A stretch of DNA of 64,000 bases from Flavipsychrobacter sp. (GTDB lineage: Bacteria > Bacteroidota > Bacteroidia > Chitinophagales > Chitinophagaceae), in contig JAFIGV010000019.1 in the NCBI GenBank assembly GCA_017849575.1, positions 1-64,000 of the forward strand, in the 5' to 3' direction. Both the position numbers and the translations under genes were made by a program. Each line of letters begins with the position of its first letter. Position 1 is the stretch's first letter. Of this stretch, positions 1 through 8,170 are shown one piece after another. Below the pieces are notes generated by a model. It was given only the letters and a program-made list of their open reading frames with translations, searched no databases and was not told the origin of the DNA.

Positions 1-1
1 C

Positions 2-289
2 AGCGGCGCCAACTTTATGGTGACTAACGGAAACAATACCTCTACTTCCAACATGCCTACATCGGCACTGGGCCTTGTTGTAACCGACAACAACACCGGT
101 GGTAATCTGGGACAGGGCTTTTCGGCTACTACCTACAAAGCACTTTCGAGCACAGCAGCCAACCTGATCACGGCAGCTACGTATGGCGGCAACCAAAACT
201 TTACGGTAAAGTATAAGGCTACGCCGGGCTTCGCATTCCCTGCCGGCACTTATTCTACCGATGTAGTTTATACCGCTACACAGCAATAA
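2..289 (+). CDS. C-terminal part of a small secreted protein (5' end outside window)
   Basis: The frame is open from the left edge of the window to a TAA at 287-289, so only the last 95 or so residues are present and the start lies upstream. The visible part is rich in Thr, Ser, Asn and Gly and looks like a beta-sandwich. It ends with a Pro-x-Gly-x-Tyr turn (PAGTYSTDVVYTAT), as in small pilin- or spore-coat-U-like domains. It is clearly related to the end of the secreted protein at 51113-51643: both have NNTGG, an NQ-F-V-Y segment, and a final P-G-Y-DV-TA pattern. The function is unknown. A signal peptide cannot be assessed because the N-terminus is missing. A rho-independent terminator follows. 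Confidence 0.8.
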   Translation, partial: SGANFMVTNGNNTSTSNMPTSALGLVVTDNNTGGNLGQGFSATTYKALSSTAANLITAATYGGNQNFTVKYKATPGFAFPAGTYSTDVVYTATQQ

Positions 290-312
290 AACTCAAGAGA
301 AAACAGCATTCG

Positions 313-338
313 AAAGCTCCGGAAACGGGGCTTTTTTT
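313..338. terminator. Rho-independent terminator between convergent genes
   Basis: An 8-bp stem AAAGCTCC/GGGGCTTT (one G-T wobble) with a six-base loop is followed by a T-run. It lies 24 bases after the stop of the upstream plus-strand gene, overlaps the end of the facing minus-strand gene, and so separates the two. Confidence 0.8.
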
Positions 339-1044
339 AGCTCAATCCTGCTGCCAGACCCGCAAGTGCCGCGGCCGAAAGGGTATTCAAAAAATTGACG
401 AGTTCATTGTTCATCAGGCCCCTTCGTTCGAATGCGGCTCCCAACAAGGAGTCAACAAAATTTCCAAAAATACCTGCCCCTGCTATCAGCAAACCATCGC
501 TCATATGGCCTGTTGCCACCGCGCAGCCCATGCCCATCATCAGGCTGGCACCTGCGCCCCAGAGCGTTCCCTCCAGGCTAATGACGCCATCGCGTCCGCA
601 TTGGTCGGGTTTGCCACTCAGGATATTGATAAATCGACGCCCATAAATAACGCCTAACTCGGAGGAAACCGTATCGGCAGCGGCGGAGGAAAGGCTACCC
701 GCCAGCGCAAGAAAAAATATTGTACCCTGCATTGGAAACAAGCATGCGGCAAATGCGCAAATCATAGCCACGCCGCCATTGGCCCATACCTGAGCCAACC
801 CACGCTGCTCGCTTTCTGTGGCCTGTCCCCGCCGAAGTTTTTCAAAGCGCCTGAGTCTTGTGGCCGCTACGCCCAGGGTAAAGAAAAGGCCGAGCAAGGC
901 TACCGCCGAAAATCCTATACAGAGCTGCAAAACTATAGCCAGTGCTGCTCCCGAAATACCCGCCGCAGGCGTGAGCTTTTTTCCCCGCACACTCAGCAGG
1001 GCCAGGAGCAGAATGCCTCCAACGATCGCTAAGGAATCATTCAT
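337..1044 (-). CDS. DUF92 family integral membrane protein (TMEM19/VTE6-like)
   Basis: A 235-residue polytopic membrane protein of the DUF92 (TIGR00297) family. Family hallmarks are visible: ADTVSSELG in the middle, the loop SLEGTLWGAGAS, and near the C-terminus GNFVDSLLGA followed by ERRG and NFLNT. The plant relative VTE6 is a phytyl-phosphate kinase, so an isoprenyl-phosphate kinase role is possible, but that is inference. I chose the ATG at 1044 because family members begin directly with the first membrane segment. A GTG at 1080 would add 12 residues. It lies just downstream of the cytochrome c gene and probably shares its transcript. Confidence 0.88.
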   Translation of the reverse strand: MNDSLAIVGGILLLALLSVRGKKLTPAAGISGAALAIVLQLCIGFSAVALLGLFFTLGVAATRLRRFEKLRRGQATESEQRGLAQVWANGGVAMICAFAACLFPMQGTIFFLALAGSLSSAAADTVSSELGVIYGRRFINILSGKPDQCGRDGVISLEGTLWGAGASLMMGMGCAVATGHMSDGLLIAGAGIFGNFVDSLLGAAFERRGLMNNELVNFLNTLSAAALAGLAAGLS

Positions 1045-1086
1045 ACCGCGTTCAAAATTGCGGTATTCTTTTCGTGCCACGCAACT

Positions 1087-1980
1087 TTACTGACCTTTCA
1101 CGTGGTTCGTCTTCGGTTCCAGGGTTTGGATGTACGCAAGTATAGCATCGCACTGCGCATCGGTAAGATGTCTGAACCGAGGCATGGGATAGTGCAGTTC
1201 CCGCCCGTCGAGCGCAATGCCCTCCTGCAATGCCCTGCGGAAGGACTCAGTGCCATAGCGGCCAATGCCCGTTTCCTTATCCGGCGTAAGGTTGGACGCA
1301 TAGACCTTATCTCCGTCCACTTTGAATTTCATGCCGCCTGCCATATATCCTTTCGAATCTTCCGGATTATTATAGTTGAGGCTAATGATGCTTTTTGAGT
1401 GACAATGATAGCAACCTACTATGTCCACAAGATACCGGCCTTCTTTAACCGGAGCATCGGGCGGCGGCGGCGTGTCGTAGTGGTAGTCGAGGGGGCTGCC
1501 CCCGATCTTGCCGGCTATTTTACCCAGAAAGGAAACATGGGTTTCTCCGGCACTGGCATTGTTTTCCTGCAGGGGCTCGTCGTTGCTGCGCAGATAGGCA
1601 ATGATATCTCTGAGGTCTTCATCCGCAATTGTAGGTCTGATCATATACGGAATGAACCGGCCGTCTTTTCCAACTCCGGTTTTGATAAGATAAAAAAGTT
1701 CTTTGTCGGTATATTGGTCAGCTATGTGTCCGTGAGTCAGGTTGGCCGAATATATCGTTCCCATAAAGCCCGGAAGCTCCCGCATCTCCTCACCTACAAA
1801 ACTGTTTTTCTTGTGGTTGTAATGACACTGTCCGCAAACGTTGAACGCAAGGTTTTTACCGCGCTCCATATCAGGCTTTCCTGCAGGCATCGAAAACGAA
1901 GAAGTGGCTACAGGATAATGTGTTTTACAACCCGGCGCAGCGGCAGCAATAAGCAGGCCGACAACAATTATTTTTTTCAT
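1087..1980 (-). CDS. Dihaem c-type cytochrome lipoprotein
   Basis: A 297-residue exported electron-transfer protein. The N-terminus is a lipoprotein signal (hydrophobic stretch to AAPGC, Cys18), so the protein should be membrane-anchored in the periplasm or at the outer membrane. Two CxxCH haem-attachment motifs are present, C49-GQ-C52-H53 and C190-YH-C193-H194. Each is followed by a possible distal Met ligand (Met113 and a Met in YPMPRF near the C-terminus), giving two tandem class I cytochrome c domains. Partners and redox substrate cannot be read from the sequence. It is preceded by a 55-residue membrane protein with a 12-base gap and followed by the DUF92 gene, all on one strand. Confidence 0.9.
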   Translation of the reverse strand: MKKIIVVGLLIAAAAPGCKTHYPVATSSFSMPAGKPDMERGKNLAFNVCGQCHYNHKKNSFVGEEMRELPGFMGTIYSANLTHGHIADQYTDKELFYLIKTGVGKDGRFIPYMIRPTIADEDLRDIIAYLRSNDEPLQENNASAGETHVSFLGKIAGKIGGSPLDYHYDTPPPPDAPVKEGRYLVDIVGCYHCHSKSIISLNYNNPEDSKGYMAGGMKFKVDGDKVYASNLTPDKETGIGRYGTESFRRALQEGIALDGRELHYPMPRFRHLTDAQCDAILAYIQTLEPKTNHVKGQ

Positions 1981-1992
1981 GAACCCTGGATT

Positions 1993-2160
1993 TTACTTGT
2001 GAAATTGATGTTTCAGTCGCTGAGCCGTTGTGGCCACATTCTTTTTCACTTTTTCGCCGGTTTTTATTGCCTTTGCCTTCGCCCGCATCGTTTCGTTTTC
2101 AATCCATAGCCCTGCAATAATGCCGGCTGCGGCATAGATCAGCAATTTTTGAACGCTCAT
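1993..2160 (-). CDS. 55-residue small membrane-anchored protein
   Basis: A short reading frame from an ATG at 2160 to a TAA at 1993. The product starts MSVQKLLIYAAAGIIAGLW, a single N-terminal membrane helix, followed by a very basic Lys/Arg/Ala helical tail (KAKAIKTGEKVKKN). This resembles small YtxH-like proteins in layout, though no family is securely recognised. It ends 12 bases upstream of the cytochrome c lipoprotein gene on the same strand, which supports co-transcription and argues that it is a real gene. The function is unknown. Confidence 0.65.
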   Translation of the reverse strand: MSVQKLLIYAAAGIIAGLWIENETMRAKAKAIKTGEKVKKNVATTAQRLKHQFHK

Positions 2161-2357
2161 AACAACTGCTTTTTTAGAAAGGCTACATGATAACCATGCC
2201 AGGCAGGTTGTGTGATAATCGCGTTTTTCGGGGGCTCATGTTCGTTATTTTCCTGCAGATCAGAATGATAGGCCGAAGTGTCCGGAATGGCTCGCCACGG
2301 GAGGGCGGGAGCCGACCGGCTGTCCTGACCGGTAGTCCTGAGTTTATATACACAGCA

Positions 2358-2495
2358 TTAGCCGGCTGTAGCTAAATAGCCGATAGCCAGCCATACTAAA
2401 CCTTTGGTTAGAAAAAACAAGAATCCCCAGATTCCGATCTTCCGCACCCACTTGCCGAGGCGACTGCGCCGGAAAAAATCCAAGTTTCTGAACAT
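2358..2495 (-). CDS. 45-residue small membrane protein overlapping the ABM gene
   Basis: The frame runs from an ATG at 2495 to a TAA at 2358. The product has a basic N-terminus (MFRNLDFFRRSRLGKW), then KIGIWGFLFFLTKGLVWLAI, which forms a single membrane helix. Tiny proteins with a similar W-G-F-F-F-KG-W pattern are common in Bacteroidota, but no function is known to me. Its ATG overlaps the stop of the upstream monooxygenase-like gene by one base (TAATG), a classic translational-coupling arrangement that strongly supports the call despite its length. Confidence 0.7.
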   Translation of the reverse strand: MFRNLDFFRRSRLGKWVRKIGIWGFLFFLTKGLVWLAIGYLATAG

Positions 2496-2824
2496 TAATG
2501 GGCTATGATCTGATACGTTTTAAAATCGCTGCTCATGGGGCTGGGTTTTCCTTCGGCCTTCGCTTGGGCTATATCTTCAAAGCCACGTTTGTGTCCTTCC
2601 AGAAAGGCTTCACTTTTGGTCCAGGCGCTAAAGGCTTCTTCACTTTCCCAGTAGCTTACGATCAGGTATTCTTCATCATCTTTGCGGGGCTTCAGCACAT
2701 GCATATTCTGAAATCCGGGCAGGGTATCGATGGCTTTCGCACGCGTAGAAAAGAGTTCCTCAAAACGTGGTCTGTATTCCGGCCTGCAGCGGATGTAATT
2801 TACGGCTACAAATGATGGTTGCAT
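2495..2824 (-). CDS. Antibiotic biosynthesis monooxygenase (ABM) domain protein, HmoA-like
   Basis: A 109-residue single-domain protein with the ferredoxin-like ABM fold: an N-terminal strand FVAVNYIRC, the helix PRFEELFSTRAKAI, then GFQNMHVLKP and YLIVSYWESEEAFSAW, followed by the WTKSEAF helix. This layout matches the HmoA/IsdG-like group, in which some members degrade haem and others are quinol monooxygenases. The exact substrate cannot be deduced here. Cytoplasmic, with no signal peptide. Translationally coupled (TAATG) to the small membrane protein that follows. Confidence 0.85.
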   Translation of the reverse strand: MQPSFVAVNYIRCRPEYRPRFEELFSTRAKAIDTLPGFQNMHVLKPRKDDEEYLIVSYWESEEAFSAWTKSEAFLEGHKRGFEDIAQAKAEGKPSPMSSDFKTYQIIAH

Positions 2825-3135
2825 AACAGTGGGTGTTTTTAAAAGACAAACCTAAGGGGCTCACGCTCCTCAGGTTTTAAAAACCGGGAAAGACAGTTTT
2901 ATTTTTTGGAAAAGCGCAAGTGGTTGCTGGCATGGAATTGATAAGTAGGTAAGAGAAGGGCTGGAATGATGGAGCGGCTTGCAGGATGGACAGATGATAT
3001 TATGATGATTAGAAGAGCCGCTGCAAATATGAAAGCCCTGAGAAAAGAAGGATGAGCAGAACGTTCATCCTTCTTTGTTATAAAAGAAATTGCCCCTCGG
3101 AAGGGGCAATTCAGTTTGTAGAAAGCAGGAAATAG
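2825..3135. other. Intergenic region with a minus-strand terminator
   Basis: About 310 bases between two minus-strand genes. The only convincing element is the terminator at 3088-3111. A plus-strand frame of about 29 codons (ATG near 2966) lacks any supporting context and I did not call it. The region should also contain the promoter of the monooxygenase-like gene, but no clear TAnnTTTG box is visible. Confidence 0.5.
3082..3111 (-). terminator. Rho-independent terminator of the T9SS cargo gene
   Basis: A perfect 10-bp inverted repeat AATTGCCCCT/AGGGGCAATT with a four-base loop (3088-3111). Read on the minus strand it is followed by TCTTTTA, and it lies 25 bases past the stop of the minus-strand gene at 3136-4389. 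Confidence 0.8.
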
Positions 3136-4389
3136 TTATTGAGTAACGACAATTTTTTCGGTATGCTGTGCGGCTCCGGCGACGATCTTTACGAAGTAGA
3201 TGCCTTGCTGAAGATGCGTAGCATTAAGCTGACGAGTCTGGTTCATAGAAGCCTGTGTACGGAGTACGGTTCTGCCGCTCATGTCGGTCACGGTGATCTC
3301 AGCTATACCTTGTGCGCCGTTTTTCCAGTTGATGTTGATGACGCCGTTAGAGGGGTTGGGGTAGATAGCAAACAGATCGCTGCCAGCTACCTTGCCCACT
3401 GAAAGTGATTTGGGCTGAATGGTCATATTGCTCAGTGAGCGCTCAAAATCTACCGCATTCACACTGGTTTGTCCGCTGGTAAGGGTCAGTGCTGTTGACG
3501 GTGTAGTGGCATAATTGATTGCTTCCGGATAAACGTTGTAAGCACCGAGGGGCAGATTGCTGAAGGAATAATCTCCGTTGGCATCCGTATAAGTGGCTGC
3601 TACTACAGCGTTAGCGCCGTCTCTCAGAAACACCAGCATGTTAGGAATGCCGCCTGTGGTGCCTTTGTTGGCGCCCTGGGCTATGTTCCCGCCTACAAAG
3701 CCAGGTCCGCTGCCGGGGTTGCCTGCAGTCAGATAAATATCTTTGCCCGAAGTGGTGCCACCGGCATGGGTGATCTGCTGCGCCTGGCTCCAGTAGAGAG
3801 AAGTCTGATGATAGGTAGGCATAAGCTGGCTTGCACCGGTCTGTGCAGCCTTGGTGCGATATACGCCCGGCGCTACATTGCTAAAGGAATAATTGGCATA
3901 GAGCACACCACCGGTATTTACCGAATCTATTGCATGCAGTATGTTGGTAGAAGAGTCTAATACAATGAGCCATACCTTAAAGGCAGATTGCAGGAGATTG
4001 CCGGTAGTGTCCCAGCTAATAGTACCGCTGATCACATTGTTGGCAGGATTTCCGCCGGGAACCGTTACCGTGGTGTAGGCTGTATCAATACAAATAGTGG
4101 CATTGTTGAAAGTATCGAGCCAGGTGTTAATCATCATCACATTGTAGGTGCCGGCAGTGGCATAGGTATGCATGGGAAAGAGCGCCATGCCTGAAGTTCC
4201 GTCGCCGAAAGTCCATGTGGAGAGTTTAACTGAAGAAGCCACGTTGGCGTTGTTGGAAGTGTTGCTGAACTGAACGGACAACCCGTTGATGTTGGTGCCG
4301 ATGCTGGCGTTGAGGCCAGCACAGTTCCATTGCGCAAAGACGAATTGAGTGCAGAGCATCAGGCTCAGCAGGGTAAAGATCTTTTTCAT
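3136..4389 (-). CDS. T9SS-secreted protein with PKD-like and Cna-B-like domains (type A sorting domain)
   Basis: A 417-residue secreted protein. A Sec signal peptide (MKKIFTLLSLMLCTQFVFAQ) is followed by a PKD-like domain at about 30-110, with the hallmark STWTFGDGTSG and HTYATAGTYNV. A carboxypeptidase-regulatory/SdrD-B-like fold follows at about 228-315 (TDANGDYSFSNLPLGAYNV). The C-terminal 80 residues, from LFAIYPNPSNGV to EKIVVTQ, form a T9SS type A sorting domain, so the mature protein should reach the cell surface or medium. No catalytic motif is seen, which suggests an adhesive or structural role. Transcribed alone, with its own terminator. Confidence 0.9.
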   Translation of the reverse strand: MKKIFTLLSLMLCTQFVFAQWNCAGLNASIGTNINGLSVQFSNTSNNANVASSVKLSTWTFGDGTSGMALFPMHTYATAGTYNVMMINTWLDTFNNATICIDTAYTTVTVPGGNPANNVISGTISWDTTGNLLQSAFKVWLIVLDSSTNILHAIDSVNTGGVLYANYSFSNVAPGVYRTKAAQTGASQLMPTYHQTSLYWSQAQQITHAGGTTSGKDIYLTAGNPGSGPGFVGGNIAQGANKGTTGGIPNMLVFLRDGANAVVAATYTDANGDYSFSNLPLGAYNVYPEAINYATTPSTALTLTSGQTSVNAVDFERSLSNMTIQPKSLSVGKVAGSDLFAIYPNPSNGVININWKNGAQGIAEITVTDMSGRTVLRTQASMNQTRQLNATHLQQGIYFVKIVAGAAQHTEKIVVTQ

Positions 4390-4540
4390 AATTTTTTACT
4401 TTTTTGATGGTTTACTTTTTAGACGCAAGCCCTGCTTCGAACGTTAGCACGAGCGGTACAATAATTTTTACTCTGCTCTATTTTCTGTTCTATCGAAGCA
4501 GGATCCTGCATTGGATAAGGGGCCGGAGATGAAATTTTTA

Positions 4541-4561
4541 CAATAAGATTTTATCTTGTTG
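4541..4561. promoter_or_regulatory. Hairpin upstream of the polysaccharide operon
   Basis: A 9-bp stem CAATAAGAT/ATCTTGTTG (one G-T pair) with a TTT loop sits about 40 bases before the first gene of the polysaccharide operon. It has no T-run, so it is not a standard terminator. It could be a leader structure or a protein-binding site; this is inference only. Confidence 0.35.
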
Positions 4562-4600
4562 AGAAACTCCCGGAAAAATAAATTGCGGTAGAGCGATGAT

Positions 4601-5485
4601 ATGCCCCACACAGAACAATATACAGCGGTAAGCAGCGCCGAAGTCGGCAGGTCTGTTGTGCATTTTATAGCGTTTATGGCCAGAGCCGCCGCTTTTTGCC
4701 TGCGCGCGCTGAAAGGCGGCATAGTGTTCGCCTTTTCGGTTTTTATTCTTCTGTCCTTTTTCTTCTGGTTTTGGAACAGAGGCGGTCAGGGATACTACGA
4801 GTCGGAAATGGTTTGCGCTTATAATAGTCTGCACAAAAAAACTTTTGGAGAAATGGTGCACCGGCTCGATTTGTTGGCGCGATCGGGTTCTGCAGGTCAA
4901 TTGGCCCGGGAGCTGCAAATGAAGCCAGAGGATACGCGGAAAATCGTAGCCCTGGATGCAAGGAATGTGGCGGGAAGCCCTTTGTGGGAGGATATCAACT
5001 CCGAACGGTCGCCCATGTATTTTGTTGCTACAACTACCGACAGGTCTATCTTTCCGGAACTTCAGGAAAAGCTACTGAACTATTTGAATCAAACGCCGTA
5101 TGAAGGCAAACGTATCGCTTTTGAGCAACAGAAAGCTGCTGCGAAAATTGCTGCGTACCGCGACTCAAGGTCACAGATCGATGCTTTGATTTCCGACTTT
5201 GGAGCATCGATAGGCCGTGTAAGGGTCTCTGCCGATTCGAGCTCCGGTTTTGCCAATATCGCCGCGCTTTTTCGCTACAAAGACGAATTGCTCGATAAGA
5301 TGCTGGAAGCCCAGCGTAGCACACTTTACCTGCAGCCGGTTGAAATGATTTACGGATTTGCACCCGCTGATAAGCCTGCGGTGAAGGGAAGGTTGCAGAT
5401 GGTGAAAGGGTTTGCTATCGCCCTGGTGATTGCATGGGGTCTTACGGTGCTCAGGGCGCTTTATCAGTATGGCAGGCAGCATTAA
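4601..5485 (+). CDS. Wzz-like polysaccharide chain-length/co-polymerase membrane protein
   Basis: A 294-residue protein with the layout of Wzz-type co-polymerases: one membrane helix near the N-terminus (about 39-58), a large helical periplasmic domain, and a second helix near the C-terminus (about 269-288). Just before the second helix is a proline-containing segment (APADKPAVKGR), a position that is proline-rich in Wzz proteins. There is no tyrosine kinase domain. It is the first gene of the 4601-16056 operon, fitting a role in setting glycan chain length. Overall sequence resemblance to Wzz is weak, so the assignment rests on topology and context. An internal ATG at codon 26 is an alternative start. 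Confidence 0.6.
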   Translation: MPHTEQYTAVSSAEVGRSVVHFIAFMARAAAFCLRALKGGIVFAFSVFILLSFFFWFWNRGGQGYYESEMVCAYNSLHKKTFGEMVHRLDLLARSGSAGQLARELQMKPEDTRKIVALDARNVAGSPLWEDINSERSPMYFVATTTDRSIFPELQEKLLNYLNQTPYEGKRIAFEQQKAAAKIAAYRDSRSQIDALISDFGASIGRVRVSADSSSGFANIAALFRYKDELLDKMLEAQRSTLYLQPVEMIYGFAPADKPAVKGRLQMVKGFAIALVIAWGLTVLRALYQYGRQH

Positions 5486-6938
5486 GTTACCCCGTGGTCT
5501 GAAACACTCCTTTTGGGGTGTGCTGGATGCAAGTCTGTATCCTGCTATTTACCTCGCGACGATGCCCGCGCTGGTTTCAGGTCTCGGCGCCGTTGCTTTT
5601 GGTTTGTGGATGCTGGTCAATAGTATCGTGGTCACACTGCAATTGTTCAATCTTAATATCGGCGTCACCACGATCAGGTATGTGTCGCAAAGTATGGCTT
5701 CCGCAAAAGACGAAGACACCAATGTGCTGATCAATGCTATTTTTCAAGTCATTACTTTTTTACTTTTCGCAGTGCTGGTAGTAGGGGTGCTGATGGCCTG
5801 GCTGATACCGCAGTTTCATGCGTTGCAGCTAAGCGACGCGCCAGTGCAAAATATCTCGCTGCTTCTTTTTTTATCCGCTGCTTTTGCGGGTTTGAAGTTT
5901 TTCGATCTAGTCTGTAACAGTCTGCTCAAAGCCGCAGAACATTTTCGTGCTGCAGCGATACTGAACACCACCAACCGGTCCGCGCTATTGCTGATCAATG
6001 TCACCATGGCCCGGGCCGGAGCTTCTGTGCAGGACCTCTTGCTGGCGAATCTTGTCTTCGCGGTGGTTTTCATCCTGCTCCAGCTTTATGTACTCAGCCG
6101 AAAGTTCCCGTTCTTCAGTCTGCTTTTTCATCGACAGGTGCATTGGTACCAGCCGCTGATCCGTTTTAGTTTTTTTCCCTGGCTTCAGTTTCTGCTGGTC
6201 ATTCTGGCCTTTCAGACCGACCGCTTGTGGGTAGCACATTATGCCGGTCTTAAAGAACTTTCATCCTACAGTCTTGTGGCTACCATCTTCAACCATGTGC
6301 ACATGATCTTTATTGCCATTGCGGGGTGGATGCTTCCACGGCTGTCGGCTATGACGGCCAGAGGCGAAGACCCTATGCCGCTGTATCAGAATGTTCGGGC
6401 CATGCTCTTATTGCTCAGTACCGGTGCTTTGCTCTGTTTTTTTGCGCTTTATCCCTGTCTGTTGCCGATGTGGATCGGTGCCGGCGTCTTTTCCGGTATT
6501 GCGCCGTATGTCCGGGCTTTTATTGGTTTTGAGCTCGTCTTTATCCATACCATCATGCCCTTCTTTTACCTCAATGCTACCGGTAAGGAACGTCTGGCCA
6601 CCGCTACCACTGCGCTATACGCTGTACCGGCCTATCTGCTCATGGTTGGGGCGATTTATTGGTACCACTCACCTTTGGTCATGGTGCGGGCCATGACGGG
6701 GGGCATTGCAGTCGCGGCACCGATACTTAATTTTATTGTGGATCGGCGCAGCGGAAAGCGTACACAGCTTGTGATGGCTTATTTCGAGCTTCTTCCGTTT
6801 TATCTTGCCATTACAATGCTGTATGTTCCGGGTATATGGCCTAAGGTATTGCTGCTCGTTATCATTGCAGGATTGTTGCTTCAAAACTATCTGCCCGACA
6901 TTCGAAAAACCAAAACATGGAGACAGCAGATAACATAA
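5469..6938 (+). CDS. Polysaccharide flippase, Wzx-like (MOP superfamily)
   Basis: A 489-residue protein with about 12-14 membrane segments. It begins GSIKLPRGLKHSFWGVLDASL, as in O-unit flippases, which start with an amphipathic stretch before the first helix. It should move undecaprenyl-linked repeat units across the inner membrane. I chose the ATG at 5469, which overlaps the preceding gene by 17 bases; an in-frame ATG at 5430 would add 13 residues with no membrane or motif content. Its position between the Wzz-like and Wzy-like genes supports the role. It is distinct from the second flippase at 23831-25330. Confidence 0.85.
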   Translation: MAGSIKLPRGLKHSFWGVLDASLYPAIYLATMPALVSGLGAVAFGLWMLVNSIVVTLQLFNLNIGVTTIRYVSQSMASAKDEDTNVLINAIFQVITFLLFAVLVVGVLMAWLIPQFHALQLSDAPVQNISLLLFLSAAFAGLKFFDLVCNSLLKAAEHFRAAAILNTTNRSALLLINVTMARAGASVQDLLLANLVFAVVFILLQLYVLSRKFPFFSLLFHRQVHWYQPLIRFSFFPWLQFLLVILAFQTDRLWVAHYAGLKELSSYSLVATIFNHVHMIFIAIAGWMLPRLSAMTARGEDPMPLYQNVRAMLLLLSTGALLCFFALYPCLLPMWIGAGVFSGIAPYVRAFIGFELVFIHTIMPFFYLNATGKERLATATTALYAVPAYLLMVGAIYWYHSPLVMVRAMTGGIAVAAPILNFIVDRRSGKRTQLVMAYFELLPFYLAITMLYVPGIWPKVLLLVIIAGLLLQNYLPDIRKTKTWRQQIT

Positions 6939-8170
6939 GACTAAGCTTTTGGCCCGGTGTCTTCACCGTTCTGATGTTTTTCTTCAACCACTTCACCGGT
7001 TTCGAAGGACTAACGTTCAGTTTGTTGCTGTTGCCCGTTTGGGTGTACGTTTGGTACAGAAGTGGATGTTTTCATTGGAGAGCATGGTCGGTTGTAGTGT
7101 TGTTTTTGTCGGGTTATGCGGTCATTCATTTACTTCACGGCATTCACGGCTGGTATTATTTTCGCTCGTCGTTGCTCTTATTGTCCACCTTGCTGTTTGT
7201 CGCTGCAGTGTGTGCGGCTTTCCGCGTCCCATCTTTTCCGGTAGATGCCCTCTTCCGTCAGCTATTGATCCTCAATTTTCTTCTGGTATTGTTTGCGCTC
7301 ATAGCATTGTTGATCCCCTCCCTGAAAAATGTTGTTTGGTACACCATTTCTATTTCAAAGAATATTGAACCTTTTCCTCGTCTGAAAATGTTTACCGAAG
7401 AAGCCTCCCACTACAGTTTTTTGTGGGCCCTCCCGGCTATTTACTTCCTTTCCAAGCTTGCCGTGTTCAAGGTTCGCCGTCCGGCACTTTTATTCGTGAT
7501 GATTCTGCTTCCGTTGTTGCTTTCGTTTTCGCTGGGTGTGCTTACAGTATTGGGTTTTTCCGCTCTTGTGGCAACTTTGCAATTCAGACGTCAGATATTC
7601 CGAACCTCCCATTCGTTGAAAATGCTGCTGCTGTTGGTATCGGCCTGCGTGCTGTTCCTGTTCGTCATTTATCTCGTCTATCCCGGAAATCCCCTGTTTG
7701 TTCGCCTGCATAATGTATTCGCCGGACATGATACCTCTGCCAATGGTCGCACCTATCAGTCGTTTTTACTTGCGCACAAGATCATCGCCCAAAAAAGTCT
7801 GCTGTTTGGTATTGGGCCCGGGCAGCTTAAAGTAGATGGCAGAAATATTATCATTCAATACTACGCCTATACGCACATGCCCGAGGTGGTGCGCATTCCC
7901 AATGCCTGTGCCGACACTATGGTTTGTTTCGGATACACGGGCCTTGTGCTAAGGATCGCCCTGCAGATTGTACTGTTTTTTACAAGTCGTGTTCCCGGCA
8001 GTATCTTTCGGTTTTGGCTGTTTGTTTTTTTGTTCATTTATCAATTTACGGGCAGTTATCTCGGGAATGTAGATGAATATCTGTTGTGGGCGATTTGCTT
8101 TTCACCCATGTTTGATCAGGAGTTTTTGTATCAGGCAACTGTCCGGAAGAAAATACAATCAGGCCCATGA
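6917..8170 (+). CDS. Polytopic membrane protein, probable O-antigen/capsule polymerase (Wzy-like)
   Basis: A 417-residue hydrophobic protein with about ten to twelve predicted membrane helices and a larger outward loop after the middle. That loop includes GHDTSANGRTYQSF and LFGIGPGQLK, typical of the Wzy/WaaL fold, where conserved Arg residues in periplasmic loops act in glycan transfer. Wzy proteins have little sequence conservation, so the call relies on topology, the R-G-G loop and operon position. The start overlaps the flippase gene by 22 bases and the end overlaps the next glycosyltransferase by four (ATGA). Another WaaL/Wzy-like protein lies at 10381-11664; which one polymerises and which ligates cannot be decided from sequence. 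Confidence 0.65.
   Translation: METADNIRLSFWPGVFTVLMFFFNHFTGFEGLTFSLLLLPVWVYVWYRSGCFHWRAWSVVVLFLSGYAVIHLLHGIHGWYYFRSSLLLLSTLLFVAAVCAAFRVPSFPVDALFRQLLILNFLLVLFALIALLIPSLKNVVWYTISISKNIEPFPRLKMFTEEASHYSFLWALPAIYFLSKLAVFKVRRPALLFVMILLPLLLSFSLGVLTVLGFSALVATLQFRRQIFRTSHSLKMLLLLVSACVLFLFVIYLVYPGNPLFVRLHNVFAGHDTSANGRTYQSFLLAHKIIAQKSLLFGIGPGQLKVDGRNIIIQYYAYTHMPEVVRIPNACADTMVCFGYTGLVLRIALQIVLFFTSRVPGSIFRFWLFVFLFIYQFTGSYLGNVDEYLLWAICFSPMFDQEFLYQATVRKKIQSGP

Noticed and set aside
2187-2375. Plus-strand frame of 62 codons
   Set aside because: It overlaps the end of the small membrane protein on the other strand and has no supporting features.
2966-3055. Frame of about 29 codons in the intergenic region
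   Set aside because: Too short, without coupling to any neighbour or a recognisable signal.
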